Assembly: GCA_002327785.1 (NCBI GenBank)
Contig: DCUI01000274.1
Coordinates: forward strand, 12,303 to 36,231
Length of the DNA: 23,929 nt
Source: Phycisphaerales bacterium UBA2218
GTDB lineage: Bacteria; Planctomycetota; Phycisphaerae; Sedimentisphaerales; Anaerobacaceae
Direction: 5' to 3'
Shown here one piece after another: positions 1 through 7,244 of the stretch. Below the pieces are notes generated by a model. That model did not search any database. It saw only the letters and a program-made list of their open reading frames with translations, and was not told where the DNA came from. The stretch's first letter is position 1, and every line of letters starts with the position of its first letter. The translations under genes and the position numbers were made by a program.

Positions 1-1
1 G

Positions 2-856
2 GGCAACGACCAGGTCCGGTTCGAGGTGACCTTCATGGCGCTGGACCCGACGCTCAAGATCATCGCCCCCTGGAAGGACCCGAATTTCAAGCTGACTTCG
101 CGGGAGGCGGCCGTGGATTATGCCCGGCAGCACAAGATCCCGATCGAGCAGAGCAAGAAAAAGATTTACTCGCGGGACCGCAATCTCTGGCACATCAGCC
201 ACGAAGGTGCGGACCTCGAAGACCCGGCCAACGAGCCGAAGGATGATTTGTACGTGATCTCCAACCCGGTCTCGCAGGCCCCGGACCGGCCGGACTACGT
301 CACAGTCGGTCTCCACGAGGGCATCCCCGTAAAGCTGGACGGCCGGCTGACCAACCCGGTGAAGCTCGTCGAGACGCTGAACCAAATCGGCGGCAAGCAC
401 GCTGTCGGGCAGGTTGACATCGTCGAGAATCGCCTCGTCGGCATGAAATCGCGGGGTGTGTACGAGACGCCGGGGGGTGAGATCCTGATGACCGCCCATC
501 GCGCCCTCGAAAGCCTGACGCTCGAACGCGAAACCATGCACTACAAGCAACAGGTGTCGCTGAAGTACGCCGAACTGGTCTATTATGGCCTTTGGTTCAG
601 CCCGCTGCGAGAGGCGCTCGATGCGTTCGTCGATATGACCCAGCGCAACGTCACGGGCGAAGTCCGGCTCAAGCTCTTCAAGGGCCGCTGCACCGTCGCG
701 GGGATGAAGAGCGCCAACAGCCTGTACCAAATGGATCTGGCGAGCTTCAAGATGGGCGAGGAATACGACCAGACGGATGCAAAGGGCTTCATTCGGCTGT
801 TTGCCCTGCCCGTCAAGGTGGCCGGCGCGGTGAATCGCAGGGCCCCCAAAGGATAG
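2..856 (+). CDS. argG: Argininosuccinate synthase, C-terminal part (5' end outside window)
   Basis: This is the C-terminal ~284 residues of argininosuccinate synthase, the cytoplasmic ATP-dependent enzyme that joins citrulline and aspartate in arginine biosynthesis. The reading frame is open from the first bases of the window (it begins GNDQVRFEVTFMAL), so the ATG at 26 is internal and the N-terminal ATP-binding half lies upstream. Family-typical stretches are visible: the SREAAVDYARQHKIPI segment, the NLWHISHEG segment, the VGQVDIVENRLVGMKSRGVY segment that helps bind citrulline and aspartate, and the C-terminal LKLFKGRCTVAGMKS helix used in tetramer contacts. The stop is TAG at 854-856. The next gene starts 73 bp downstream on the same strand. 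A short CATGGG/CCCATG inverted repeat (866-885) lies in that gap but has no T-tract. Identification is firm; only the upstream part is missing. Confidence 0.95.
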   Translation, partial: GNDQVRFEVTFMALDPTLKIIAPWKDPNFKLTSREAAVDYARQHKIPIEQSKKKIYSRDRNLWHISHEGADLEDPANEPKDDLYVISNPVSQAPDRPDYVTVGLHEGIPVKLDGRLTNPVKLVETLNQIGGKHAVGQVDIVENRLVGMKSRGVYETPGGEILMTAHRALESLTLERETMHYKQQVSLKYAELVYYGLWFSPLREALDAFVDMTQRNVTGEVRLKLFKGRCTVAGMKSANSLYQMDLASFKMGEEYDQTDAKGFIRLFALPVKVAGAVNRRAPKG

Positions 857-929
857 ATTGCGTAACATGGGCACGAGCACCCATGAACCAAGATCACGAG
901 CAGGATGCCCGTGCTACTGAGGGGACAAC

Positions 930-2108
930 GTGACGCCGCAGGAGTGGATTGTAGTTGTTTTCGTCTTCATGTTCGGCTGCTGTATCGGCAGCTTCCTGAA
1001 CGTTGTGATCTATCGCCTGCCTCGCGAGAAATCGCTCGTGCATCCGGGGTCGGCCTGCCCGCATTGCGGCAAGGCAATCCGATTCTACGACAACATTCCC
1101 CTGGTGTCGTGGATCGCACTGCGGGCAAAGTGCCGCTGCTGCAAGGCGCCGATCTCCGCTCGGTACTTCATCGTGGAACTGCTAACCGGGGCAGTGTTTC
1201 TCGGTGTGTATTTTATTTATTTTCACACCAATGTCCGGCCGACGATGGGGACCCAAGGGGCATGGCTCGTCTATCTGCTCCACCTGATCCTGATTGGGGC
1301 CTTCATCGCGGCCTCGGGCATCGACCTGGAACTGTGGATCATCCCTCTGGGCATCTGCTGGTTTGTCACAGCGGCAGGATTCATCGGCTCGACCGTTGGC
1401 GGGTACGTCATCGATCCGGAAGAAATCCGGATCAAGTCGCTGCTCCCGACGGCTTCGTCGCGAACCGGCGCCCTGGCCCTGGGGGCGGCCGTTGGGCTGG
1501 GAATAGCTTGGCTGCTGCTCAAAAGCGGTGTTCTGAAAAGGAGTTACGACCAGCCGGAGGCCGAAGAGAGAGATTCTCCAGCCCAGGATAATCGTGGTCG
1601 GCCGGCGGGCCCCGGCCCCTTTGATGAGCCGCAGTTCAACCACCGTCTTGAGGCCCTTCGCGAGGTTGTTTTCCTGACGCCGATTATCGTCTGTGCGGTG
1701 CTTGCATCCGCGATTCTGGGAGAATCAGATCAGGTCGAGACCTGGTGGAGCCGAATGGTTGCGCGTCCGGTGGCTTCCGGCCTGCTCGGAAGTCTATTCG
1801 GGTACTTCGTAGGCTGCGCCACGGTGTGGGCGACCCGCATCCTGGGGACCCTGGCCTTTGGGAAAGAGGCTATGGGACTGGGGGACGTCCATCTTATGGG
1901 GGCTGCCGGGGCGGTGATAGGTCCGGTAATGGTCGTAATTGCCTTCTTTATCGCGCCGTTCTTCGGGCTGGGTTGGGCACTTTTTCAAATGTTCTCGAAA
2001 AAAATTCACCAGCTTCCCTATGGTCCGTTCTTGTCATTCGCTGTTTTGACTGTTATGATTTTCCACGATTGGATCATGGTCCGCGTCAGCTTCGTGTTCG
2101 GTCCATGA
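930..2108 (+). CDS. pilD: Type 4 prepilin peptidase (A24 family, PilD/GspO-like)
   Basis: An integral inner-membrane aspartyl protease that cleaves, and in many members N-methylates, type IV prepilins or pseudopilins. The GTG start at 930 is chosen because GAGGGGAC sits just upstream. The N-terminal domain has the FGCCIGSFLNVVIYRLP signature and two cysteine pairs (C43/C46 in CPHC and C68/C71 in CRCC), which bind zinc in this family. The catalytic aspartates are D132 in the SGIDLELWIIP segment and D319 in GLGDVHLMG. Several hydrophobic membrane segments follow. At 392 residues it is much longer than the usual ~250-290. The extra length lies between the two aspartates, roughly residues 150-270, and includes a hydrophilic acidic/proline-rich stretch around residues 205-235. 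No pilin or pilus gene is in the window, so its substrates are unknown. Family assignment is firm; whether it also methylates is not determined. Confidence 0.93.
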   Translation: MTPQEWIVVVFVFMFGCCIGSFLNVVIYRLPREKSLVHPGSACPHCGKAIRFYDNIPLVSWIALRAKCRCCKAPISARYFIVELLTGAVFLGVYFIYFHTNVRPTMGTQGAWLVYLLHLILIGAFIAASGIDLELWIIPLGICWFVTAAGFIGSTVGGYVIDPEEIRIKSLLPTASSRTGALALGAAVGLGIAWLLLKSGVLKRSYDQPEAEERDSPAQDNRGRPAGPGPFDEPQFNHRLEALREVVFLTPIIVCAVLASAILGESDQVETWWSRMVARPVASGLLGSLFGYFVGCATVWATRILGTLAFGKEAMGLGDVHLMGAAGAVIGPVMVVIAFFIAPFFGLGWALFQMFSKKIHQLPYGPFLSFAVLTVMIFHDWIMVRVSFVFGP

Positions 2109-2147
2109 CGCGCAGGGAAGGGTTTGTGTTTTGCAGGGAGGTGCCGC

Positions 2148-2885
2148 ATGAAGTTGGTCAGCAGAAAGTCCGTAGTTCCACTCGTTTGTCTTGTCGCAGC
2201 ATCCGTGTTGTCCGGGTGCACGGACTACAAGAAGAAATATGACTATCTGAACGTCGAACACCAGAACCTCAAGGGGCGCTACGAGAGTCTGCAAAGCGAG
2301 CGGCAGCAGCTTGCGGACCGCATCGCGGCGGATCAACAGACCATCGACGAACTGCGGCGGCAGATCGAAGAGTTGAACAAGACGCCCGCGGATGCGACAG
2401 GCTTCGGCGAAGGCTATGACGTGGCGTTCGATGCGGCAGCCGGCACGATTACGGTGACGCTGCCGAATACGATCCTGTTCGATTCGGGTAAGGCCTCCCT
2501 GAAGAACGCCACCAGCACGGAGCTCAATCACATCCTGTCCGTCATCAAGCAGAAGTACGCGGACAAGGATATCGACATTGTCGGGCACACCGATACGGAC
2601 CCAATTCTGAAAACCAAAGACCTGTGGAAAGACAACCTGGAGCTGTCCGCGCAGCGCGCCCTGTCGGTGGCGAGGTACCTGATCGACCACGGCATTCCTG
2701 AAAAGCAGGTGCGCGCGGCCGCTTGTGGTTCGGCGCGCCCGGTTGCCTCGAATGCAAACGCGACGGGCAAGGCGAAGAACCGCCGAGTCGAGATCGTCGT
2801 CAATATGCGGCGAACCGCACCCCCGAAGCCGCAGGCGGATGCACGCGGCTACCGCACCGATTCGATCACGATCACAAATTCGTGA
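2148..2885 (+). CDS. OmpA-family peptidoglycan-binding lipoprotein with N-terminal coiled coil
   Basis: A predicted outer-membrane lipoprotein of 245 residues that would tether the envelope to peptidoglycan. The start at 2148 is preferred over the in-frame TTG at 2124 because AGGGAGGTG lies just upstream and the signal peptide then begins directly with MKLVSRKS. The signal peptide ends in a lipobox SVLSGC with C24 as the lipidated cysteine. Residues ~32-90 are charged and heptad-like (KKKYDYLNVEHQNLKGRYES and following), suggesting a coiled coil. Residues ~110-230 form an OmpA_C domain: an ILFDSGKASLK strand, then IDIVGHTDTD, the NLELSAQRALSVARYLIDHG helix and AKNRRVEIVVN. The 3' end overlaps the convergent gene at 2849-3055 by 37 bp. 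It resembles Pal in its domain but not in context, since no tol genes are nearby, so a general OmpA-like lipoprotein call is safer. Confidence 0.9.
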   Translation: MKLVSRKSVVPLVCLVAASVLSGCTDYKKKYDYLNVEHQNLKGRYESLQSERQQLADRIAADQQTIDELRRQIEELNKTPADATGFGEGYDVAFDAAAGTITVTLPNTILFDSGKASLKNATSTELNHILSVIKQKYADKDIDIVGHTDTDPILKTKDLWKDNLELSAQRALSVARYLIDHGIPEKQVRAAACGSARPVASNANATGKAKNRRVEIVVNMRRTAPPKPQADARGYRTDSITITNS

Positions 2886-3055
2886 TCGGTCGGATCGAAC
2901 TGAATACTCTCGATGGTCCCGGATACGGGTGCGACGAAGGACTCGCCCGTGTCCGGGACCTCTTGTATTTTCTGCCCTCGCCGCACTGTATCCCCCACCT
3001 GCACCTGCAGATGATACGTGGCGTCAACCCTCAGGATGGTCTGGCCTTGCTTCAT
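2849..3055 (-). CDS. Small lipoyl/biotinyl-like (barrel-sandwich) protein
   Basis: A 68-residue cytoplasmic protein with no signal peptide. The pattern QVQVGDTVRRGQKIQEVPD followed by FVAPVSGTIESIQ is the two-half repeat seen in biotinyl/lipoyl-attachment and HlyD-type barrel-sandwich hybrid domains. The turn that would carry the modified lysine reads APVSG and has no lysine, so covalent lipoyl or biotin attachment is unlikely. Its ATG overlaps the TGA of the upstream alkaline phosphatase gene (ATGA, 3052-3055), which points to translational coupling and argues that it is real. Its 3' end overlaps the OmpA-like gene on the other strand by 37 bp. Function is unknown. It could be a stand-alone folding unit or a partner of another protein; the phosphatase link is positional only. 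Confidence 0.72.
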   Translation of the reverse strand: MKQGQTILRVDATYHLQVQVGDTVRRGQKIQEVPDTGESFVAPVSGTIESIQFDPTDHEFVIVIESVR

Positions 3056-4308
3056 TTCAATCGTCGCGGGAAGGGTCGGATGCCGAGCAGTTGAGCGATC
3101 TTCTTAGGGATGTCGGTATTGTCCTGCACGCCCGTAAAACGGACCGCCCCCGGCCCCATGGCCCAGATCCCGACGGGGGCGCCCGAGTGGCCCTTCGTGG
3201 ACCATCGCACGCCCAACTGGGGGTCGGCCTTATCCTCGTCACCGTCGCCGATAAGGGTCATGCCGCCTGTCTCATGATCGGAGGTCACGATCACCAGCGT
3301 GTGGCCGTCCTTCAGGGCGAAATCGACGGCCGCCTCCACCGCCTGGTCGAACAGGAGCGTTTGCCTGATGGCGCCGTTGGTCTTGTTCCCATGGCATTCC
3401 CAGTCGATCTGGCTGCCCTCGACCATCAGGAAGAATCCCCTTCTGCCGCCGGTCGCCTCACGGCTCGCGCGTTTGAGAAGCCGAATCGCCTTTTGGGTCA
3501 TCTGAGCCAGAGTCGGCTCGGGGCCGGCGGTCTTCAGTGCGTCGAGCTGGAACAGACCGAGAACGTGAGAATCATGGGCTGACCGCAACTCGGAGGCTGT
3601 CTCGATGTACGTGTAGCCGGCTTCCTTCGCCTGGGCGATCACGTCGATCTCGTCCTTGCGGGCGCTGCCGGGGGTAGACTTGGACAGGAAGTACTTACGT
3701 CCGCCTCCGAAGAGGACATTGATCCGATTGGCAATGAGCTGCTCCGCGATGGCGGGCTCCAGCTTGCGCGATTTGACGTGCGAGCCGAACGAGGCGGGGG
3801 TCGCGTGGCTCATGGTGCATGTCACGACTAGGCCGGCGGCCATCCCTTTGGCCTGGGCCGCCTCGAGAATCGTGAAATACTCCTTTTCCTCGGGGGTCAT
3901 TCCGATCATGCCGTTCTTTGTCTTGATCCCGGCGGCGAGGGCCGTCCCACCGGCCGCCGAATCCGTGACGTGTGAATCGGTCGAATGGGTTCGCACAAGA
4001 CCCGTCACGGGCAGTCTCTCGATGTGCAGCTTGCCGCCGGGGCCGCCGATCTTCATGCCGGCCAGCGTCACCATGTTGATCCCCATGCCGTCGCCGATGC
4101 ACACGATCACGTTCTTGACCTTCGTGGCGCTGGTAAGCGGATAGGGCTCGGTTGTCATCGGCGGCTGATAGAAGCTCAGATCGTTCGGATCGACCTTGGC
4201 GGTTTCATAGTTGAAATTCGTGGCAATCGCCAGGTTTACGCCTACAAGGAGGAGGGTGATGCCAAGGGACAGGGTGTGGATTGACGATCCTCCGACACGG
4301 GTGCTCAT
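3052..4308 (-). CDS. phoA: Alkaline phosphatase (PhoA family), secreted
   Basis: A 418-residue metal-dependent phosphomonoesterase expected outside the cytoplasm, releasing phosphate from organic esters. Residues ~10-30 form an N-terminal signal or anchor segment (LSLGITLLLVGVNLAIA). The first metal ligand is in CIGDGMG (D73). The nucleophilic serine S117 is in VTDSAAGGTALAAG. Later metal-binding segments are MVEGSQIDWECHGN, TSDHETGG and TKGHSG, in family order. The length is slightly below that of E. coli PhoA. The start is supported by AAGGAG with 9-nt spacing. That Shine-Dalgarno overlaps the TAA of comEC (TAAGGAG), and the genes are only 13 bp apart, so translation is probably coupled. 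The downstream 68-residue gene overlaps by ATGA. No Pho box was identified. Family call is firm; the substrate is not known. Confidence 0.94.
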   Translation of the reverse strand: MSTRVGGSSIHTLSLGITLLLVGVNLAIATNFNYETAKVDPNDLSFYQPPMTTEPYPLTSATKVKNVIVCIGDGMGINMVTLAGMKIGGPGGKLHIERLPVTGLVRTHSTDSHVTDSAAGGTALAAGIKTKNGMIGMTPEEKEYFTILEAAQAKGMAAGLVVTCTMSHATPASFGSHVKSRKLEPAIAEQLIANRINVLFGGGRKYFLSKSTPGSARKDEIDVIAQAKEAGYTYIETASELRSAHDSHVLGLFQLDALKTAGPEPTLAQMTQKAIRLLKRASREATGGRRGFFLMVEGSQIDWECHGNKTNGAIRQTLLFDQAVEAAVDFALKDGHTLVIVTSDHETGGMTLIGDGDEDKADPQLGVRWSTKGHSGAPVGIWAMGPGAVRFTGVQDNTDIPKKIAQLLGIRPFPRRLK

Positions 4309-4321
4309 GCTACAGAACTCC

Positions 4322-6886
4322 TTAACGTTGTTTCAGAGCGGCCGTTTGTATCATACCGGTCGGCTCGATGCAAACACGAACCGCCCCGTCTCTGGCGGTG
4401 ATCAGTAGTTCGCCGCCCGCCGGGGCCTTCATCACACGGCCCTGTTCATAGTCCCTCGAGCCGCAACTGCATATAAGGATGCTCGGGGCAAGTTGTTCGA
4501 GAAATCGGCCGTCGAGGGTTCTTATCGAACCATGGTGGGGGACGACAACCACGTCGGCCATCAAGGTCGGGTAGAGGGTCATGATCTCTCGCTGGGCGAG
4601 TCCCTCGATGTCGGAGCACAAGAGGATTCTCTTTCCGGCGTATTCGACCAGGCACACGAGCGATTTGTCGTTGTCGCTGAGCTGATCGCGTGCCGCTGCC
4701 TCCGGGGTTGGCCACAATACGCGAATCTGCGCCCGGCCGGTGTCAACAATCCCGGGCATACGCTCTGCCTGGACGTGCCTGTCCGCAAGATGGTTCATCA
4801 GGACATGGATCGTCTCCACGTCCTGCGATTCGGTGAAGGAGGTTTCGTCGAGGCAGACGCGATCTACCGAGCGGCGATCGACCACCTCCGGCAGGCCATT
4901 GATGTGGTCGATGTCCCGATGGCTCACGACCACGGCGTGGAGCCGGCCGATGCCTTCATGGTCCAGAAACGGCAGAACGATCCTCGTCCCGATGTCGCTG
5001 CCATACAATGATCCGGCGTCGAACAGTACATTCATCATACCGGGAAATCGGGCCAGGATTGCCTGACCGTGGCCGACGTCGAGGCACGTGACGCTCAGGT
5101 GATTGCGATAGGTCCGCTGCCACTTCAGCACGCCCAGCGGTACCAGCAGCATCAGCAGCATGGCCGTGCAAAGAGCCCGCTTCACGGTGTGCCGTCGCAG
5201 GTGAACGAATGCCGTGAAGAGGATCAGGGCATAGTACAGAAGGATGAGCAGCACCGGAACCTGACCGATCAGGATATAGGACAGATCGATCTCGGCCATG
5301 AGCCGGACCAGCCAGATGAGCAGGTCCGCCAGGATGGAGAGCAGAGAGCCCAGGAGCACGCTCAGAGTGGGCAGGAAGAAGGCCAGGACGACTTTCAGAA
5401 ACCCCACTGTCAGGATGGCGGTCACCGGCGCCGCGGCGATCACGGTCCAGACGCTCGCCAGCGGCGTGACGTTGTAGAAATGATAGAGGAGAACGCCCGC
5501 ACTGCCCAGCCACGCCGCCAACCCCACGGAGATCGCGCGGACTGCTCCGTTTGCCAGGGCCTTCCATATCCGTGTCGCGATCTTGGCCCCCAGAATCGAG
5601 GATTCAAGTCGTCCGTACGTCCTTTCCCGCAGCCGGCCCTCGATTCTTCCGGTGAAGGCCAGGATTCCGGCCGTGGCGGCGAACGACAACTGCCAGCCCA
5701 CGTCGAACAACTGGGTCGGTTGAATCAGTAGAAGGATGATGGCGGCCAGCGACAGGGAATTGAGCGGATTTGCGCGCCTCCGCAGAAGAACGGACGCGCA
5801 AAAGGTCCACACGATTGCGGCCGCCCGCAGGGTCGGCGCCCGCGGGGGGACCATGAACAGAAAGACTGCCGTCGCAACGACGCAGACCGCGGCCCGACCG
5901 TTTTTCCTCAGCCCGGCGAGCTTCCCGAACCACCACACGACGCCGATCAGAATACACAGGTGCATCCCGGAAAGGCTGACCAGGTGGAGCAGGCCCGTCC
6001 GTCGAAAGGCCTCATGCGTGTCCGGATCGATGTTCCGCCGCTCGCCGAGCAACAGGGCTTCGAGGATGGCTTCACTCTGCGTGTCGGCAGGCGGATGATC
6101 CAACAGAGCGGTTCTGGCCGCGTTTGTGATGATCTTTCGCAGTGCCGTAAGGACGCCCGGCGCAGGCCCGGTGAGAACGCTGATTGCGTCCCGCGAGGGC
6201 ACCGATGCCCCCACGTGCACGTTCTTCAGCCTCAGATACTCGGCGACGTTGAATTGGCCTGGATTTGTTGGCTCATCGTATCGGTGGAGCCAGCAATAGG
6301 TCTGAACATAGTCGCCGATCCGGAGGTTGGGGGCCGGCTCATCCACGCGGACCCGAATCGTGCCGCCGATGGTCTTCCAACCCTCGGGAGTCTCTACGGC
6401 CTCTACCTTCAAGTAGAATGCCGTGGCTGGGTCGGCGGAGGCGAATTGAGCGAAACACCAGTTCTCCGGCTGCTGATACGGCTGGGTCAGGATACGACCC
6501 CGAATGGTCGCCAGTGTGCGATCAGGCCCGACGACATGGCAAACATCCGACGGAGCGGCCGTCTCAAACGCCAGCAGGCGGATGGCCCCGAGGCACAGAA
6601 AGCAGAACGAGGTGACGAAGGCAAGCCCTTGCGGACCCAGCGGAGAGCGGACCCGTGCCAGGAACATGACCATTCCGGCGGATGCAGCGGCAGCCAACCA
6701 GATCCATGGCAAAAACAACGGACGAGGACCCGTCAGGCAGCGCAGAAGCCCATGTTGCACCAGGATTCCAACCATCATGCCCACGGCGGGCAGGAACAAC
6801 GGCGCTTGGCTCACAAGGCGGCTGCACAGGGTGCATCCGGCGAGTTGATCGTCGATCTGGGCCAGTTTTCGCCGTATCTCGTCCAT
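4322..6886 (-). CDS. comEC: ComEC/Rec2 DNA-uptake channel protein
   Basis: An inner-membrane protein that in naturally competent bacteria passes single-stranded DNA into the cytoplasm. From the ATG at 6886 it is 854 residues, normal for the family. An N-terminal membrane region and a DUF4131-like soluble part (about residues 40-230) come first. A multi-pass Competence domain follows (around LHLVSLSGMHLCILIGVVWW and onward). Last is a C-terminal metallo-beta-lactamase-like domain with LDVGHGQA, SHRDIDHINGL and VPHHGS, a near-complete metal-binding set. The frame stays open to 7282. A longer protein is unlikely, because it would run through the divergent korA promoter at 7124-7151 and the added residues look non-coding. 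An ATG at 7042 is a weaker alternative. AGGA lies just before the 6886 start. It heads a coupled unit with the phosphatase and the 68-residue gene. Confidence 0.88.
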   Translation of the reverse strand: MDEIRRKLAQIDDQLAGCTLCSRLVSQAPLFLPAVGMMVGILVQHGLLRCLTGPRPLFLPWIWLAAAASAGMVMFLARVRSPLGPQGLAFVTSFCFLCLGAIRLLAFETAAPSDVCHVVGPDRTLATIRGRILTQPYQQPENWCFAQFASADPATAFYLKVEAVETPEGWKTIGGTIRVRVDEPAPNLRIGDYVQTYCWLHRYDEPTNPGQFNVAEYLRLKNVHVGASVPSRDAISVLTGPAPGVLTALRKIITNAARTALLDHPPADTQSEAILEALLLGERRNIDPDTHEAFRRTGLLHLVSLSGMHLCILIGVVWWFGKLAGLRKNGRAAVCVVATAVFLFMVPPRAPTLRAAAIVWTFCASVLLRRRANPLNSLSLAAIILLLIQPTQLFDVGWQLSFAATAGILAFTGRIEGRLRERTYGRLESSILGAKIATRIWKALANGAVRAISVGLAAWLGSAGVLLYHFYNVTPLASVWTVIAAAPVTAILTVGFLKVVLAFFLPTLSVLLGSLLSILADLLIWLVRLMAEIDLSYILIGQVPVLLILLYYALILFTAFVHLRRHTVKRALCTAMLLMLLVPLGVLKWQRTYRNHLSVTCLDVGHGQAILARFPGMMNVLFDAGSLYGSDIGTRIVLPFLDHEGIGRLHAVVVSHRDIDHINGLPEVVDRRSVDRVCLDETSFTESQDVETIHVLMNHLADRHVQAERMPGIVDTGRAQIRVLWPTPEAAARDQLSDNDKSLVCLVEYAGKRILLCSDIEGLAQREIMTLYPTLMADVVVVPHHGSIRTLDGRFLEQLAPSILICSCGSRDYEQGRVMKAPAGGELLITARDGAVRVCIEPTGMIQTAALKQR

Positions 6887-7244
6887 TTTCCTGCGATATT
6901 GTACCCGATGCTGTTCCGAAATGCCATACGGCAGCGGTATTCCAACCCGGCAAGAGGCAATTCCCGAACTGCCGGGCGCTTGCGCTGTAGAGATAGAGTC
7001 GTTTGCGGCGGCTCGGTGGCCGGGAGCTGTCGTGGTCTTCATCGAGATGAAACAGAAGAAAGGCACGTGCGGATACTCACCCAGTCCACCGAGCAGATCG
7101 CGTAGCCGGTTGCCGCCGAACCGTTGACAGTCGGCGGTCCTACAGGATAATGGCGGAAGCCCTCCGGGGCATTCGGTGGGACCGGGGCCGAATGTGGCCC
7201 AGGCCGAAGGAAGTCTCGGCACCTTCAATGTGGATGGTTGACGT
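6887..7244. other. Divergent intergenic region between comEC and korA
   Basis: About 358 bases separate the preferred comEC start from the korA start. It holds a clear rightward sigma70-like promoter (7124-7151). On the leftward side a TACAAT hexamer (6903-6898) lies 11 bases before the comEC ATG, without a convincing -35 box. The comEC frame is open through this region, but the translated product is proline/serine/cysteine-rich and unlike any ComEC N-terminus. No RNA gene or repeat was recognised. Confidence 0.5.
7124..7151 (+). promoter_or_regulatory. Sigma70-like promoter for korAB
   Basis: TTGACA (7124-7129) and GATAAT (7146-7151) are separated by 16 bases. The -35 box is a perfect match to the consensus and the -10 box differs at one position. 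Transcription would start near 7158, giving a leader of about 85 nt before korA. The match is by sequence only. Confidence 0.6.

Noticed and set aside
866..885. CATGGG/CCCATG hairpin after argG as a terminator
   Set aside because: The stem is only 6 bp with an 8-base loop and no following T-tract.
5069..5731. Long + strand frame antisense to comEC (220 residues, rich in Gln/Arg/Asp)
   Set aside because: Composition is what reverse-complemented hydrophobic codons give; no motif or ribosome-binding site.
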